A DNA stretch of 64,000 nucleotides from Allocoleopsis franciscana PCC 7113 (GTDB lineage Bacteria > Cyanobacteriota > Cyanobacteriia > Cyanobacteriales > Coleofasciculaceae), in NCBI RefSeq assembly GCF_000317515.1, contig NC_019738.1, forward strand, positions 6,040,001-6,104,000, read 5' to 3'. Positions 52,970 through 62,667 of this stretch are shown piece by piece. Both the position numbers and the translations under genes were made by a program. Within the stretch, counting starts at the first letter, position 1. Every line of letters begins with the position of its first letter. A model generated the notes under the pieces. That model did not search any database. It was not told the origin of the DNA and saw nothing but the letters and a program-made list of their open reading frames with translations.

Positions 52970-53386
52970 TCAATCATCCGTCACCTTGCCCCGCATTGTC
53001 TTAAGTTGCGATCGCTTCGTTTTGCTATCCAGACGTTTCCTCTGAGAACTCCGAGTCGGCTTACTTGGTTTACGCGGTTTAGGGAGTGCGATCGCATTTT
53101 TAATCAAGTCTTGCAGTCGTTGCAACGCCTCTTCCCGATTCTGCTCCTGGCTGCGGTGCTCTTGAGCCTTGATGACGATGACCCCATCTTTGGTCAGGCG
53201 CTGGTCGGAAAGCTTTAACAGGCGCTCTTTGTAGCGTTCGGGCAGCGATGAAGCCACGATGTCAAAGCGCAGGTGAATGGCAGTTGCCACCTTATTCACG
53301 TTTTGCCCCCCTGCACCTTGAGAGCGTACTGCACTCATCTCAATCTCATACTCTGGAATGCTCACTGTATTAGAAATTTGTAGCAT
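52970..53386 (-). CDS. arfB: Peptidyl-tRNA hydrolase ArfB (alternative ribosome rescue)
   Basis: The product is 138 aa. It has the release-factor-type GGQ motif ([21 protein letters not shown]), followed by the basic C-terminal tail ([24 protein letters not shown]), which in ArfB enters the mRNA channel of stalled ribosomes. Function: hydrolysis of peptidyl-tRNA on non-stop ribosomes. Size and key residues normal. Cytoplasmic. Confidence 0.95.
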   Translation of the reverse strand: MLQISNTVSIPEYEIEMSAVRSQGAGGQNVNKVATAIHLRFDIVASSLPERYKERLLKLSDQRLTKDGVIVIKAQEHRSQEQNREEALQRLQDLIKNAIALPKPRKPSKPTRSSQRKRLDSKTKRSQLKTMRGKVTDD

Positions 53387-53496
53387 AATTTAACAATTAC
53401 CCAGAGATGAGTTGTATCAGTATTTAAGTACATTTTGCTCTGATTCAGCTCTATCTATTATCTCCTGGCAGACCAAGTTGTAACGGAAACAAGCCG

Positions 53497-55242
53497 ATGG
53501 ATCGATTGAACTTCAATGTAGTCCAGCAGTTCTGGACGATCGCCAAGTCCTATTGGTCAGGGGATGAGAAATGGCAAGCCAGAGGATTACTGCTGGGAGT
53601 CGTGCTGTTTCTGCTAGCGTATACGGGGTTGAGTGTCGTACTCAACAACAAGCGAGGGGTGTTGATTTCAGCCCTTTCAGTCAAGGATGAAGCCCGTTTC
53701 TGGGAAACTGTGATCATTTTCATCGCTGTACTGGTGATCTATGCACCTCTATTAGCAGGCTATACCTATCTGCGCGATCGCCTTAGTTTGCAATGGCGGA
53801 AATGGCTCACCCATCGATTCGTAGATAACTACTTTCACAACCGAGCCTATTACAATCTGCATATCTCAGACACCGACATTGATAACCCAGATCAGCGGAT
53901 TGCGGAGGATGTTCGCAGTTTTACTCAGGAATCTCTTACCTTTTTACTGGTGTTAGTGGAGTCGGTGCTGTCGGTGATTGCTTTCAGCAGTGTGCTCTGG
54001 GGCATTTCTAAACCCCTAGTATTTTTCCTGGTGTTGTATGCCCTGATTGGAACTCTGGTTACAAGTTTCGTGTTTGGTAAGCCGCTTGTCCGACTCAACT
54101 TTGAACAACTGAAGAAGGAAGCGAATCTCCGCTTTAGCTTGGTACGAGTTCGGGAGAATGCGGAAGCGATCGCTTTTTACCGAGGGGAGGAACAGGAGTC
54201 AAATCAGGTCAAGCACCGATTTTTGGATGTGTTTGAGAATGTCAAACGGCTGCTGGTTTGGGAATTGAACTTAAATGTTCTGACGAATGCTTATGAGTTC
54301 ATCCCCTTCGTCCTGCCTGCCTTGGTTGTCGCACCCGCGATTTTTGCAGGAGTTATGGAGGTAGGTAAAGTTTCTGAAGCACAGGGCGCTTTTGTCCGAG
54401 TCTTTTTCTCGCTCAATGTTGTGGTTGCCCGCTTCCAGCAATTAACCACGTTTGGCGCTGGAATTAATCGTCTCTATACCTTTGCTCAGTTTTTAGAACA
54501 GACAGAGGCAACCCAGGCATCTGATGAGCAACAGCCAAGGATTGTGACAATTGAGGCAGATCGGCTGGCAGTCGAACACCTAAGTCTGCAAACTCCCAAC
54601 TATCAACGGACGTTGGTGGAAGATTTGTCGGTTGAGTTAGCTGCTGGACAGGGGCTTTTGGTGATGGGGCCGAGTGGCTGTGGAAAGAGTTCACTGCTAA
54701 GAGCGATCGCAGGATTGTGGAATTCTGGCACGGGTGCGATCGTTCGTCCTGAATCCGACCAGATTCTATTTTTGCCGCAGCGTCCATATATGGTGCTTGG
54801 TACTTTGCGCGATCAACTGCTTTATCCCAACACCCACCTTGAGGTTGAGGATGAACAATTGAAGCAAGTTCTGGAGCAGGTGAATTTAGCGGGTTTAGAT
54901 GAACGGTTTGGGGGTTTGGATGCCGAACAGGATTGGGCAGATGTCCTCTCGTTGGGGGAACAACAACGGTTGACTTTCGCTCGGTTGCTGCTGAATCAAC
55001 CCAACTACGTCATTTTAGATGAAGCGACGAGTGCGTTAGATTTGGGGAACGAGGAGCGGTTATATCAACATTTGCGGGAGAAAGGGACTACTTTTTTGAG
55101 TGTGGGGCATCGCTCTACGTTAGCCAATTACCATCAGTCTTTGCTGGAATTATCACAGGATAAGACATGGCAGATTAAACAACCTCTGGCTCTTGTCGAA
55201 GAACAACCGGAATACCCGCAAGGGACTCAAGTCCCTTGCTAA
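53497..55242 (+). CDS. SbmA/BacA-type ABC transporter (fused permease and ATPase)
   Basis: This is a 581-aa half-transporter. N-terminal residues 1-330 are a six-helix membrane domain of the ABC_membrane_2/SbmA-BacA-YddA type (WRKWLTHRFVDNYFHNRAYY...DNPDQRIAEDVRSF). The ATPase domain (about 350-560) has Walker A GPSGCGKSS, signature LSLGEQQR (VLSLGEQQRLTFARLLL) and Walker B YVILDEATSALD. Members import peptides or export lipid-like compounds; here substrate and direction are unknown. Dimerisation is expected. Confidence 0.9.
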   Translation: MDRLNFNVVQQFWTIAKSYWSGDEKWQARGLLLGVVLFLLAYTGLSVVLNNKRGVLISALSVKDEARFWETVIIFIAVLVIYAPLLAGYTYLRDRLSLQWRKWLTHRFVDNYFHNRAYYNLHISDTDIDNPDQRIAEDVRSFTQESLTFLLVLVESVLSVIAFSSVLWGISKPLVFFLVLYALIGTLVTSFVFGKPLVRLNFEQLKKEANLRFSLVRVRENAEAIAFYRGEEQESNQVKHRFLDVFENVKRLLVWELNLNVLTNAYEFIPFVLPALVVAPAIFAGVMEVGKVSEAQGAFVRVFFSLNVVVARFQQLTTFGAGINRLYTFAQFLEQTEATQASDEQQPRIVTIEADRLAVEHLSLQTPNYQRTLVEDLSVELAAGQGLLVMGPSGCGKSSLLRAIAGLWNSGTGAIVRPESDQILFLPQRPYMVLGTLRDQLLYPNTHLEVEDEQLKQVLEQVNLAGLDERFGGLDAEQDWADVLSLGEQQRLTFARLLLNQPNYVILDEATSALDLGNEERLYQHLREKGTTFLSVGHRSTLANYHQSLLELSQDKTWQIKQPLALVEEQPEYPQGTQVPC

Positions 55243-55268
55243 TAGCTCAAGTCCACGCTTTGTGGACT
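55218..55268. repeat. Two adjacent hairpins at the end of the ABC transporter gene
   Basis: GCAAGGGACT-CA-AGTCCCTTGC (55218-55239) overlaps the last codons. AGTCCAC-GCTTT-GTGGACT (55250-55268) follows the stop and precedes TAAAACTC. The first is coding, so the pair may be a cyanobacterial palindromic repeat that also terminates transcription. Confidence 0.6.
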
Positions 55269-55338
55269 AAAACTCTTATTCAGTCGTATGCCAGACGAAT
55301 GCGAGCTATGGAGAACTGGGAACGGTGGGGGCAGCCGT

Positions 55339-55818
55339 TTAGTACGGGGTGCCGTCTTTGTGAGCAAATTTCCACAAGCCATTCTCCAGCAGGGCTTTGA
55401 GGTCATCATCGGGATAGCTTCCTTCATCTCCCGGTGTTCTGTCCCCGATTTCGAGGTACAGGACATCCTCCTCTGTTTCGTTGATCAGATGGTGTCCGTT
55501 GCCAGTGCCAGCCTTGAAGCCCGCACACATGCCCGGAGAGAGTTGTGTACGACCTTCATCCGTGTGTAGGGTTGGATGCCCCTGCAAGATGTAGATGAAC
55601 TCATCTTGTTTGGTGTGGGCGTGACGCAGGGCGGAAACCCCGTTGGGAGACAATCGTGTGAGGTTGACGCCAAAGTTCGTGAGGCCAAACAGGTCACCAA
55701 GTGGGCGCTTTTCTCTGCCCACCATGCGCGACGCGAATGGTTCAGGATAGTTCGAGGGCTTGGTTCTTGGCGGTGCGTCCGAGGCATTGATGGCGATCGA
55801 TATTGCTTTTTCTGACAT
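55339..55818 (-). CDS. Cupin-domain protein
   Basis: The product is 159 aa with a single cupin fold: metal-binding motif 1 is ALRHAHTKQDEFIYILQGHPTLHTDEG (two His, one Glu) and motif 2 is the later GNGHHLINETEEDVLYLEIGDR. Cupins of this size include dioxygenases and storage- or sugar-binding proteins. Function unknown. Convergent with the ABC transporter gene. Confidence 0.85.
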   Translation of the reverse strand: MSEKAISIAINASDAPPRTKPSNYPEPFASRMVGREKRPLGDLFGLTNFGVNLTRLSPNGVSALRHAHTKQDEFIYILQGHPTLHTDEGRTQLSPGMCAGFKAGTGNGHHLINETEEDVLYLEIGDRTPGDEGSYPDDDLKALLENGLWKFAHKDGTPY

Positions 55819-55900
55819 GAATTAGCCTGATATATGGACTTGGGGTGCGACTGCCAAGACAAGGATAATTCTCTGCAATTCTTGAATCAGGGACAGGGAC

Positions 55901-56566
55901 TTACCACGGCAGCACTTCTCCATTAGCGTGCCAAAAAGTCCCTGTATTCTCCAGCGTCAACTCATCAATCCGCTTCAACAACCCCTGCACCGACTCCTCC
56001 GGCGTAATACCACCCGATGTAAAATTCGTCATGCGGGTTTGAACTAACCCAGGATGCAGAATTGCCACGGCAATCTCACGGGGTTTGAGATCGAGGGATA
56101 GCGACTTCCCTGCCATCGACAACGCCACTTTAGACATCCGGTAGCCATAAGAACTGCCAGAGGTATTATCTGCAATTGAACCCATCCGACTCGTCATCAG
56201 CGCAATCTTGGAACCCGCTTTCAGGTTGGGAAGCAGTGCATGAGTTACCCGCAAGGCACCGAGAGTATTAACCTCAAACTGTTCTCGAATACTGTCAAAA
56301 TTCAAGTCTTCCAGCGTGACGCGCTTTACTATTCCAGCATTATTAATTAGGACATCGATCGCACTATCACCCAAGCGATCGCATAAATCTGCAACCGAAG
56401 CATCCGAGGTAATATCAATCCCCTCCTCAACCCGCACTCCTAACTGCTTCAATTCCTCAGAAGCAGTGCGACAAACTGCAATTACCGTATCTCCCCGTTC
56501 TTTGAGTTGACGGCAGTATTCGTAACCAATCCCGCGATTTGTCCCTGTAATCAGATAAGTTGCCAT
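55901..56566 (-). CDS. SDR-family oxidoreductase
   Basis: The product is 221 aa, a short-chain dehydrogenase/reductase. Cofactor motif TGTNRGIGYEY, NNAG block LINNAGIV, then the active-site SSYGYRMSKVALS (Tyr/Lys of YxxxK). Substrate unknown. A 62-bp exact tandem duplication covers the start codon, giving a 20-codon upstream reading frame that ends in TGATG at this gene's ATG. Cytoplasmic. Confidence 0.9.
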   Translation of the reverse strand: MATYLITGTNRGIGYEYCRQLKERGDTVIAVCRTASEELKQLGVRVEEGIDITSDASVADLCDRLGDSAIDVLINNAGIVKRVTLEDLNFDSIREQFEVNTLGALRVTHALLPNLKAGSKIALMTSRMGSIADNTSGSSYGYRMSKVALSMAGKSLSLDLKPREIAVAILHPGLVQTRMTNFTSGGITPEESVQGLLKRIDELTLENTGTFWHANGEVLPW

Positions 56567-56642
56567 CAGATTGCCTCAGTTTCGTAACCAATCCCGCGAT
56601 TTGTCCCTGTAATCAGATAAGTTGCCATCAGATTGCCTCAGT
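56519..56642. repeat. Exact tandem duplication of 62 bp over the SDR start
   Basis: 56519-56580 and 56581-56642 are identical. The minus-strand ATG at 56566 is therefore repeated at 56628. From that copy a frame of MATYLITGTNRGIGYETEAI runs to TGA, which overlaps the true ATG by one base. Confidence 0.9.
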
Positions 56643-56734
56643 TCCGTATTCGATTTCTTTGGGTACTTTATCAATTTTTCCTGATGCAGCCATAACGATG
56701 ACGGATAAAGGAAAAGTAGATGCACCCTGATACT

Positions 56735-56758
56735 ACCCCCAGCGTTCGCGTTGGGGGT
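56735..56758 (+). terminator. Strong hairpin with TTCG loop
   Basis: ACCCCCAGCG (56735-56744), loop TTCG, CGTTGGGGGT (56749-56758), then TTTCTTATT. This looks like a rho-independent terminator read on the + strand. The nearby THUMP gene ends at 56786 on the minus strand and the SDR starts at 56566 on the minus strand, so no + gene precedes it. It may still serve the minus-strand transcript. Confidence 0.7.
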
Positions 56759-56785
56759 TTCTTATTGAAGCTGCAAAAAGCTGAA

Positions 56786-57910
56786 TTAATACATTTCGTA
56801 TTTCAACAAAGTGCAGGGTATGGAACCGTTATAAACAGGAATACGACGAGCCGCTTTCAATCCTACCCGCTTTGCCAATTCCTTATTTCCCGTTAAAACA
56901 AACGCTGTCCAACCTTTAAAACGTTGCTTGAAAACATCACCCAATAACTTATAAAAATCACCGAGTTCTGCCGCATCTCCCAGGCGTTCTCCATAGGGCG
57001 GATTGCAAATAATCACACCACTATCGGCTGGCGCTTCTATGTCTTTGAGGTCAGTTTGAGTAAACTTCACCTGGTCTGAAATACGACATTGTCGTGCATT
57101 AATTCGAGCTTGATCGAGAATATCAGGGTCTTTATCGCTCCCTATAATTGGTGCTTTGAGTTGAGGAATTTGACTTTCTTCCGCCTCATCCAGCAACCGC
57201 GTCCAAAGTTGTTCGTCAAAATCATGCCATTTCTCAAAAGCAAACTCAGGACGAAACAATCCGGGGGCAATATTTAAAGCTTTTAAACTGGCTTCTAACG
57301 GTAACGTTCCAGAACCACACAATGGGTCTAAAAATGGCAAATTTGGCTCCCATTCAGCCATATCTAAAAGTGCGGCGGCTAAGGTTTCTTTCAGAGGTGC
57401 AAGTCCCATTGCCGGACGATACCCCCGGCGATGTAAACTAGCACCGGAACTATCTAAACTTAAAATACAACGGTCTTGATAGATATGGACGTTAATCAGT
57501 AAATCAGGATTTTCGGTATCAACGCTAGACCGTTGACCAAATTGGTGACGTTGTTGGTCGATAATTGCATTTTTAACTTGTAAAGCCGTGAAGTGGGTGT
57601 GATTCAGTTGGCGATTGCCTCCTGTGGCATTCACAGCTAAAGTGTTGTGAGGCTGGATGTATTGCTGCCAATTGATTTTTTGCACCTCTGTGTAAAGGCG
57701 AGCGGCATTGGAACAGGGGAATTCTCGCAGGGTAACGAGTACCCGAAAAACAGTTCTCGCCCAGAGGTTTACTTGGTAGAGTAAGGTGCGATCTCCGCTA
57801 AAATGTACCCCAGTAAAATCAGGACGAACCTCTTTTGCACCCAAGCGTTCCAATTCTTGGGCAGTAATTGACTCTAAGCCACGAGCAACTGTAGCAAAAT
57901 ATTGGCTCAT
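56786..57910 (-). CDS. THUMP-domain RNA methyltransferase (RlmL/RlmK N-terminal type)
   Basis: The product is 374 aa. An N-terminal THUMP domain (about residues 40-150) is followed by a Rossmann methyltransferase of the UPF0020 type. Motifs: DPLCGSGTLPLEASL (SAM binding), IGSDKDPDILDQARINA, and IICNPPYGERLG (catalytic NPPY). The family methylates guanosine in 23S rRNA (RlmL) or related RNAs. Cytoplasmic. Full length for the single-domain group; the RlmK half of the E. coli fusion is absent. Confidence 0.93.
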   Translation of the reverse strand: MSQYFATVARGLESITAQELERLGAKEVRPDFTGVHFSGDRTLLYQVNLWARTVFRVLVTLREFPCSNAARLYTEVQKINWQQYIQPHNTLAVNATGGNRQLNHTHFTALQVKNAIIDQQRHQFGQRSSVDTENPDLLINVHIYQDRCILSLDSSGASLHRRGYRPAMGLAPLKETLAAALLDMAEWEPNLPFLDPLCGSGTLPLEASLKALNIAPGLFRPEFAFEKWHDFDEQLWTRLLDEAEESQIPQLKAPIIGSDKDPDILDQARINARQCRISDQVKFTQTDLKDIEAPADSGVIICNPPYGERLGDAAELGDFYKLLGDVFKQRFKGWTAFVLTGNKELAKRVGLKAARRIPVYNGSIPCTLLKYEMY

Positions 57911-58037
57911 TCGCCTCCCTTGTTGTGATTAGGCTACCCTTCAAATCCTATGAATATTCTCAGTTATTTTTAATAATTCGCCCTTATTCAGTTTTACAAT
58001 AAATGGGCGTAGTTTTTAATTTTAACGGAAATCAGTC

Positions 58038-59213
58038 ATGTCCGATTCTCTAAAACTTCCTAAAAAAATTATGCTTCTCGGCTCAGGCGAACTGGGCAAA
58101 GAATTTGTAATTGCGGCTCAACGGCTGGGTAATTATATCATTGCTGTTGACCGCTATGAGAATGCGCCAGCTATGCAAGTGGCGGATTGCTCAGAAGTCA
58201 TCTCTATGCTAAGTGCAGATGATTTAGAACGAGTTGTTACTAAACATCAGCCTGATTTCATTATCCCAGAAATTGAGGCGATCAGAACTGAAAAACTATT
58301 AGAATTTGAGCAGCGAGGAATTACTGTAATTCCTACAGCAATGGCAACCAATTATACGATGAATCGTGACCGAATTCGAGAATTAGCTCATCAACAGTTA
58401 GGCATCCGAACCGCTAACTATGCTTATGCGACTAGCTTAGATGAGTTTATTCAGGTTTCTCAAACAATTGGTTTTCCGAATGTGGTAAAACCTGTGATGT
58501 CTTCCTCTGGAAAAGGGCAGTCAGTGGTTAACTCTTGTGAGGAAGTAGAACAGGCTTGGAATTACGCGATCGCAGGCTCTAGGGGAGATACCCAAAAGAT
58601 TATTGTTGAAGAGTTTATTAACTTCGAGCTAGAAATTACCTTATTAACCATTAAGCAGTGGAATGCACCAACAATTTTTTGCCCAGCGATTGGACATCGT
58701 CAAGAACGAGGGGATTATCAAGAATCATGGCAACCAACGGCAATTTCTGAACAACAGGTAAAAGAAGCAGAGGCGATCGCCCAAAAAGTGACTGATGCTT
58801 TAGGCGGTGCTGGAATTTTTGGTGTGGAATTTTTTGTTACTAAAGATGAAGTGATTTTTTCCGAACTTTCCCCTCGACCTCATGATACGGGAATGGTAAC
58901 TTTAATTTCGCAAAATCTGAATGAATTTGAACTTCATTTGAGAGCAATTTTAGGATTGCCAATCCCTAAAATAGAACAACTGGGCGCTTCGGCAAGTGCT
59001 GTTATTTTAGCTCAAGATAATTCCGATTCAATCTTTTTTGCCGGGGTTGCAGAAGCCTTATCTGAACCCGATGTGGATTTGAGATTATTTGGCAAACCCG
59101 ATTCACGTCCTTTCCGGAGGATGGGTGTCGCTTTGGCGAAAGGAAACAATGTTCAGGAAGCGAGAGAGAAAGCGAACAGAGCCGTTAGCCAAATTAAAAT
59201 TTTGAGTGAATAG
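58038..59213 (+). CDS. purT: Formate-dependent phosphoribosylglycinamide formyltransferase
   Basis: PurT adds formate to GAR using ATP, an alternative to PurN in purine synthesis. It is a 391-aa ATP-grasp enzyme. N-terminal [22 protein letters not shown], then the ATP-grasp core [30 protein letters not shown] and [30 protein letters not shown]. All typical of PurT rather than PurK (which has a shorter N-terminal block). Divergent from the methyltransferase gene. Confidence 0.96.
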   Translation: MSDSLKLPKKIMLLGSGELGKEFVIAAQRLGNYIIAVDRYENAPAMQVADCSEVISMLSADDLERVVTKHQPDFIIPEIEAIRTEKLLEFEQRGITVIPTAMATNYTMNRDRIRELAHQQLGIRTANYAYATSLDEFIQVSQTIGFPNVVKPVMSSSGKGQSVVNSCEEVEQAWNYAIAGSRGDTQKIIVEEFINFELEITLLTIKQWNAPTIFCPAIGHRQERGDYQESWQPTAISEQQVKEAEAIAQKVTDALGGAGIFGVEFFVTKDEVIFSELSPRPHDTGMVTLISQNLNEFELHLRAILGLPIPKIEQLGASASAVILAQDNSDSIFFAGVAEALSEPDVDLRLFGKPDSRPFRRMGVALAKGNNVQEAREKANRAVSQIKILSE

Positions 59214-59496
59214 CGATTAGCTTGTTTGGTACGATCGCTCTATTCCGATTAGTGTTGTATACGGCTTGCCACTTGTAAAGGTTATAACTGAGACAAAGCA
59301 TGTCACAGCCTACGCTCAGGAACGCCGCTTCCTTTAGCATAACGTTCCACCCCTTGCCAGCTTAGGTGTAGGAGGTAACGGATAAATTTGACATTTATGT
59401 TTAAAATACTACTAATGAAACAAGTTGTTGCAGGAAAGTCATTAATTCCTGATTTTTAACGACTTTTAAAGACAACAAGTCAACAGGAAGACTCAA

Positions 59497-59679
59497 ATGG
59501 AAGATTCTCTGATTGATTATAGTGGCGAACAGTTAGCCTTCATTCTTTCTCTTGCGCTATTTCTGGGTTTAGTGTTAACGGTTGGATTCGTAACGCGCAA
59601 CTTAGAAAATGCGATCATTTTTACTATCTTAGCCAGTACTCCATTATTGTTGTGGTCTGTTATGTCGCACCTTCCTTAG
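59497..59679 (+). CDS. Small membrane protein
   Basis: The product is 60 aa with two predicted helices (LAFILSLALFLGLVLTVGFV; AIIFTILASTPLLLWSVM) separated by a short polar loop. AGGAAG nine bases before the ATG supports translation. No family recognised. It may be conserved in cyanobacteria, but I cannot check this here. Confidence 0.6.
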   Translation: MEDSLIDYSGEQLAFILSLALFLGLVLTVGFVTRNLENAIIFTILASTPLLLWSVMSHLP

Positions 59680-59995
59680 TTTTAGGATTTAAGTCAAAAT
59701 AAATATTAGCTGGCATCAAATTGTTGAGCCTTTAAGAGAGCGAGTTAGGTTTCAGCATTTTGCTGACGTGATAGGCATCCTGTCCGTCCAAGGTATCCAA
59801 TGCTTTATGCTGATTAGTTTAGGCTTTTTAAAAGCGTCTGCGGCAGAGTGAGTCTGGTGTATAGCGGTTCTCAAATAAGTGGAGTACACTCAACTTCTGC
59901 CCTCTGCCTTCTGCCTTAAAGCCAACTACGTTGTACCTCACCAAATAGAGAAACGCTATAGTCCCAGATTTTCAGTTTGCGGATGATGAGGTACC
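59680..59995. other. Intergenic stretch containing a hairpin-ended repeat
   Basis: About 316 bp without a gene. The right half is the repeat 59860-59960 described separately; the left part has no signal that I can see. Confidence 0.5.
59860..59960. repeat. MITE-like element with TATAGCG ends
   Basis: TATAGCGGTTCTC (59860-59872) pairs, with one mismatch, with GAGAAACGCTATA (59948-59960). The inside contains a reverse-strand GGCAGAA-type run (59893-59918). Length 101 bp. Noncoding. Confidence 0.7.
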
Positions 59996-60925
59996 TTGAG
60001 TTTATTGGTGTCTATTCCTAAATTGATGTCTACTGGTTTTCTCCCCTCCGAAATTGCTCAGTTAACCGAATCTACTTCTATTGCTCTTGCTCAAAGTATT
60101 GAGCAAATTACGATTACAACCCCTCTGAGTGAACAGCCCATTTTAACAACTTATGTGCGTCAGGGGAGCGGCGGCACTCCCATTGTGTTGTTACATGGCT
60201 TTGATAGTTCGTTGTTTGAGTTTCGGCGTCTATTACCTTTGTTGGCGGCTGAGAATGAGACATGGATTGTTGACTTGTTGGGCTTTGGTTTTACGGAACG
60301 CTTGGCAGGTATTCCCTTTAGTCCGGCGGCTATTAAAACCCATCTCTACTACTTTTGGAAAACACTGATTAGTCAGCCCATGATTTTGGTGGGTGCTTCG
60401 ATGGGAGGAGCTGCTGCTATTGATTTTACGCTCTCTTATCCGCAATTGGTTAAGCAGTTAGTTTTAATTGATAGTGCTGGATATAAAGCTCCTCCAAATA
60501 TTGGCAAGTTGATGTTTCCACCCTTTAGTTCTTTGGCAACAAAATTTTTAAGTAGCCCAAAAGTTCGGCAACAAATTAGTACCAAGGCTTACTTCAATAA
60601 AAGCTTGGCTTCATTAGACGCCCAATTGTGTGCCGCATTACATCTCAAATCACAAGGTTGGCAAGACGCTTTGATTGCTTTTACGAAGAGTGGGGGTTAT
60701 AGCTCTTTCGGAGAGAAACTTTCACAAATTAAACAGCCAACCCTAATTTTATGGGGAGACTCCGATCGCATTTTAGGGACAGCTGATGCGTATAAGTTTC
60801 AAGATGCGATCGCCCATTCTAAACTGATTTGGCTGGAAAATTGCGGACATGTTCCTCACCTTGAACAGCCCCAGATGACAGCACAGCATATCCTAGAATT
60901 TCGGGATGAGCCGAGCAACATCTGA
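59996..60925 (+). CDS. Alpha/beta hydrolase
   Basis: The product is 309 aa. The start is TTG 59996 with GAGGT just upstream; ATG 60026 is an alternative. HG box in IVLLHGFDSS, nucleophile elbow VGASMGGAAA, acid in LILWGDSDRILG and base in NCGHVPHLEQP complete a Ser-Asp-His triad. Substrate not predictable. Cytoplasmic; no signal peptide. Confidence 0.9.
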   Translation: MSLLVSIPKLMSTGFLPSEIAQLTESTSIALAQSIEQITITTPLSEQPILTTYVRQGSGGTPIVLLHGFDSSLFEFRRLLPLLAAENETWIVDLLGFGFTERLAGIPFSPAAIKTHLYYFWKTLISQPMILVGASMGGAAAIDFTLSYPQLVKQLVLIDSAGYKAPPNIGKLMFPPFSSLATKFLSSPKVRQQISTKAYFNKSLASLDAQLCAALHLKSQGWQDALIAFTKSGGYSSFGEKLSQIKQPTLILWGDSDRILGTADAYKFQDAIAHSKLIWLENCGHVPHLEQPQMTAQHILEFRDEPSNI

Positions 60926-61021
60926 AATGCTCAACTTGACATGAAGTTTTTCCCTTAACCAAAGCTTACTTGCTGTTTAACTCTTGGTTGTTAGCCTAAC
61001 TAGCGCACTTCTAGTTACAAC

Positions 61022-62640
61022 GGAAGTTCCCCCGTACAGATGAACTACAAAAGGAGAAAAAGCTTGAGTGACGGGAACTAGAGCCATTTACTCCCAGAAA
61101 GCCGTACCCATGTTTTTAAGAATTTTTTAAGATTTTGGCGGGGAGATTTCTGGGACAATAGTAGCCATGTATATTGAACGAGTCCCTAACAGAAATTCAC
61201 CCCCCGCTGTCCTCCTACGAGAGTCCTATCGTGAAGGGGGTAAAATCCGTAAAAGAACTTTAGCTAACCTGTCAAAATTACCGGATACTGTCATTGATAA
61301 CTTGAGAATAGTGCTCAAAGGCGGCGCAGCTATTGAAAATCTCTCCGAATCATTCTCTGTAGAAAGAAGTCTACCTCATGGTCATGTAGCTGCGGTTTTA
61401 GGAACAATCAAAAAACTGTCTTTGCACCATCTAATCTCACCCTCAAATTCGAGAAAACGAGCTCTAGTTTTGGCGATGATCGTGGCGCGTCTCCTTGACC
61501 CTCGTTCCAAGTTAGCCACAGCGAGAGGATTGCACAGCGAAACGTGCAATTCATCGTTAAGTGAACTGTTGGGCTTAGAAAAAGCCGATGAGGATGAATT
61601 GTATGAAGCAATGGATTGGCTGGTATCCAAACAAGAATTAATCGAAAATGAGTTAGCCCTAAGACATCTATCCGAAGGAGCTTCGGAAACTTCTTGAACA
61701 AGAAGCTGTTCAACTCTCATTATTTGATGAAACTGACTTAGTAGAATTTTCTTGTTCTGATTACCCCAGTGAGCGGCTAATTGCTTGTCGCAACCCGATG
61801 CTTGCTCAAGAAAAGTCTTTGACTAGAATTGCTTTATTACAGGCGACACAGCAGGAACTCAATAAGATTGTTATCGCCACTTCACGAGATAAACGCGCCC
61901 TCAAAGGAGCCGACCAGATTGGACTGAGAGTGGGGCGAGTTCTCAATGCTACATGTGTGGGGAAATACTTTAATATTGCCATCACTGAGACAAGTTTTTC
62001 TTACTCATTGAATGAAGCGGCTATCGCCAATGATTCGGCTTTGGATGGAGTCTATATTATTCGGACTTCAGTCAAACCGGAGACTTTAGATGCGGCTCAA
62101 ACGGTGAGAACCTATAAAAGCCTTTCTACTGTCGAACAAGCTTTCCGCAGTTATAAAACTATCGATTTGAAAGTACGTCCAATTTATCACCGTTTAGAAC
62201 AGCGCGTCAAAGCTCACGTCTTCTTGTGTATGCTGGCTTATTATGTGGAGTGGCACATGAGGAAAGCTTTAGCTCCACTGCTGTTTGACGATGAAAAAGT
62301 CACAGTTGAACCGGAGGGAAAAAGTTCAATTGTTGCTCCATCTAAGCGTTCAAAGAAAGCCCGCGCTAAGGCAGCGACTAAAAAGACACCTGAAAAGCTT
62401 CCTGTCCATAGTTTTCGGACTTTAATGACTGATTTAGCAACGATTGTCAAAAATAAATTCCAGTCTAGTGGTCTGGAGACTTCTCTAATGTTTGAGAAAA
62501 TTACTCAACCGACTCCACTCCAACAAAAAGCGTTAGATTTGTTAGAAGTTTCCTTAATTTGTACCCAGTAACAGCCGAGGAGTTGAGTCTCTCCCTCTCT
62601 CACAGCATAGGTTGTAGTTTTTTGTCAAAGGGGAACTTCC
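61022..62640 (+). mobile_element. Degenerate IS1634-like insertion sequence
   Basis: The ends are inverted: GGAAGTTCCCC at 61022-61032 and GGGGAACTTCC at 62630-62640. Beyond the perfect 11 bp, a partial match continues inward (AACTACAA). Both ends are flanked by the direct repeat GTTACAAC (61014-61021 and 62641-62648), which is likely the target duplication or includes it. The transposase inside is broken, so this copy cannot move on its own. Confidence 0.75.
61167..62571 (+). pseudogene. IS1634-family transposase, internally deleted and frameshifted
   Basis: Piece 1 (61167-61697): MYIERVPNRNSPPAVLLRESYREGGKIRKR... to SEGASETS, the usual IS1634 N-terminus. Piece 2 is read in another frame from about 61690 (LRKLLEQEAVQLSLFDETDLVEF...ERLIACRNPMLAQE) and runs to 62571; an ATG-started frame begins at 61798. 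Together they have about 465 codons, short of a usual 550-600, because the middle (with the first catalytic Asp region) is missing at the junction near 61685. The last piece retains the YKSLSTVEQAFRSYKT block with the final Glu. Confidence 0.8.
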
Positions 62641-62667
62641 GTTACAACAACCAAGCTCATGAATTTT

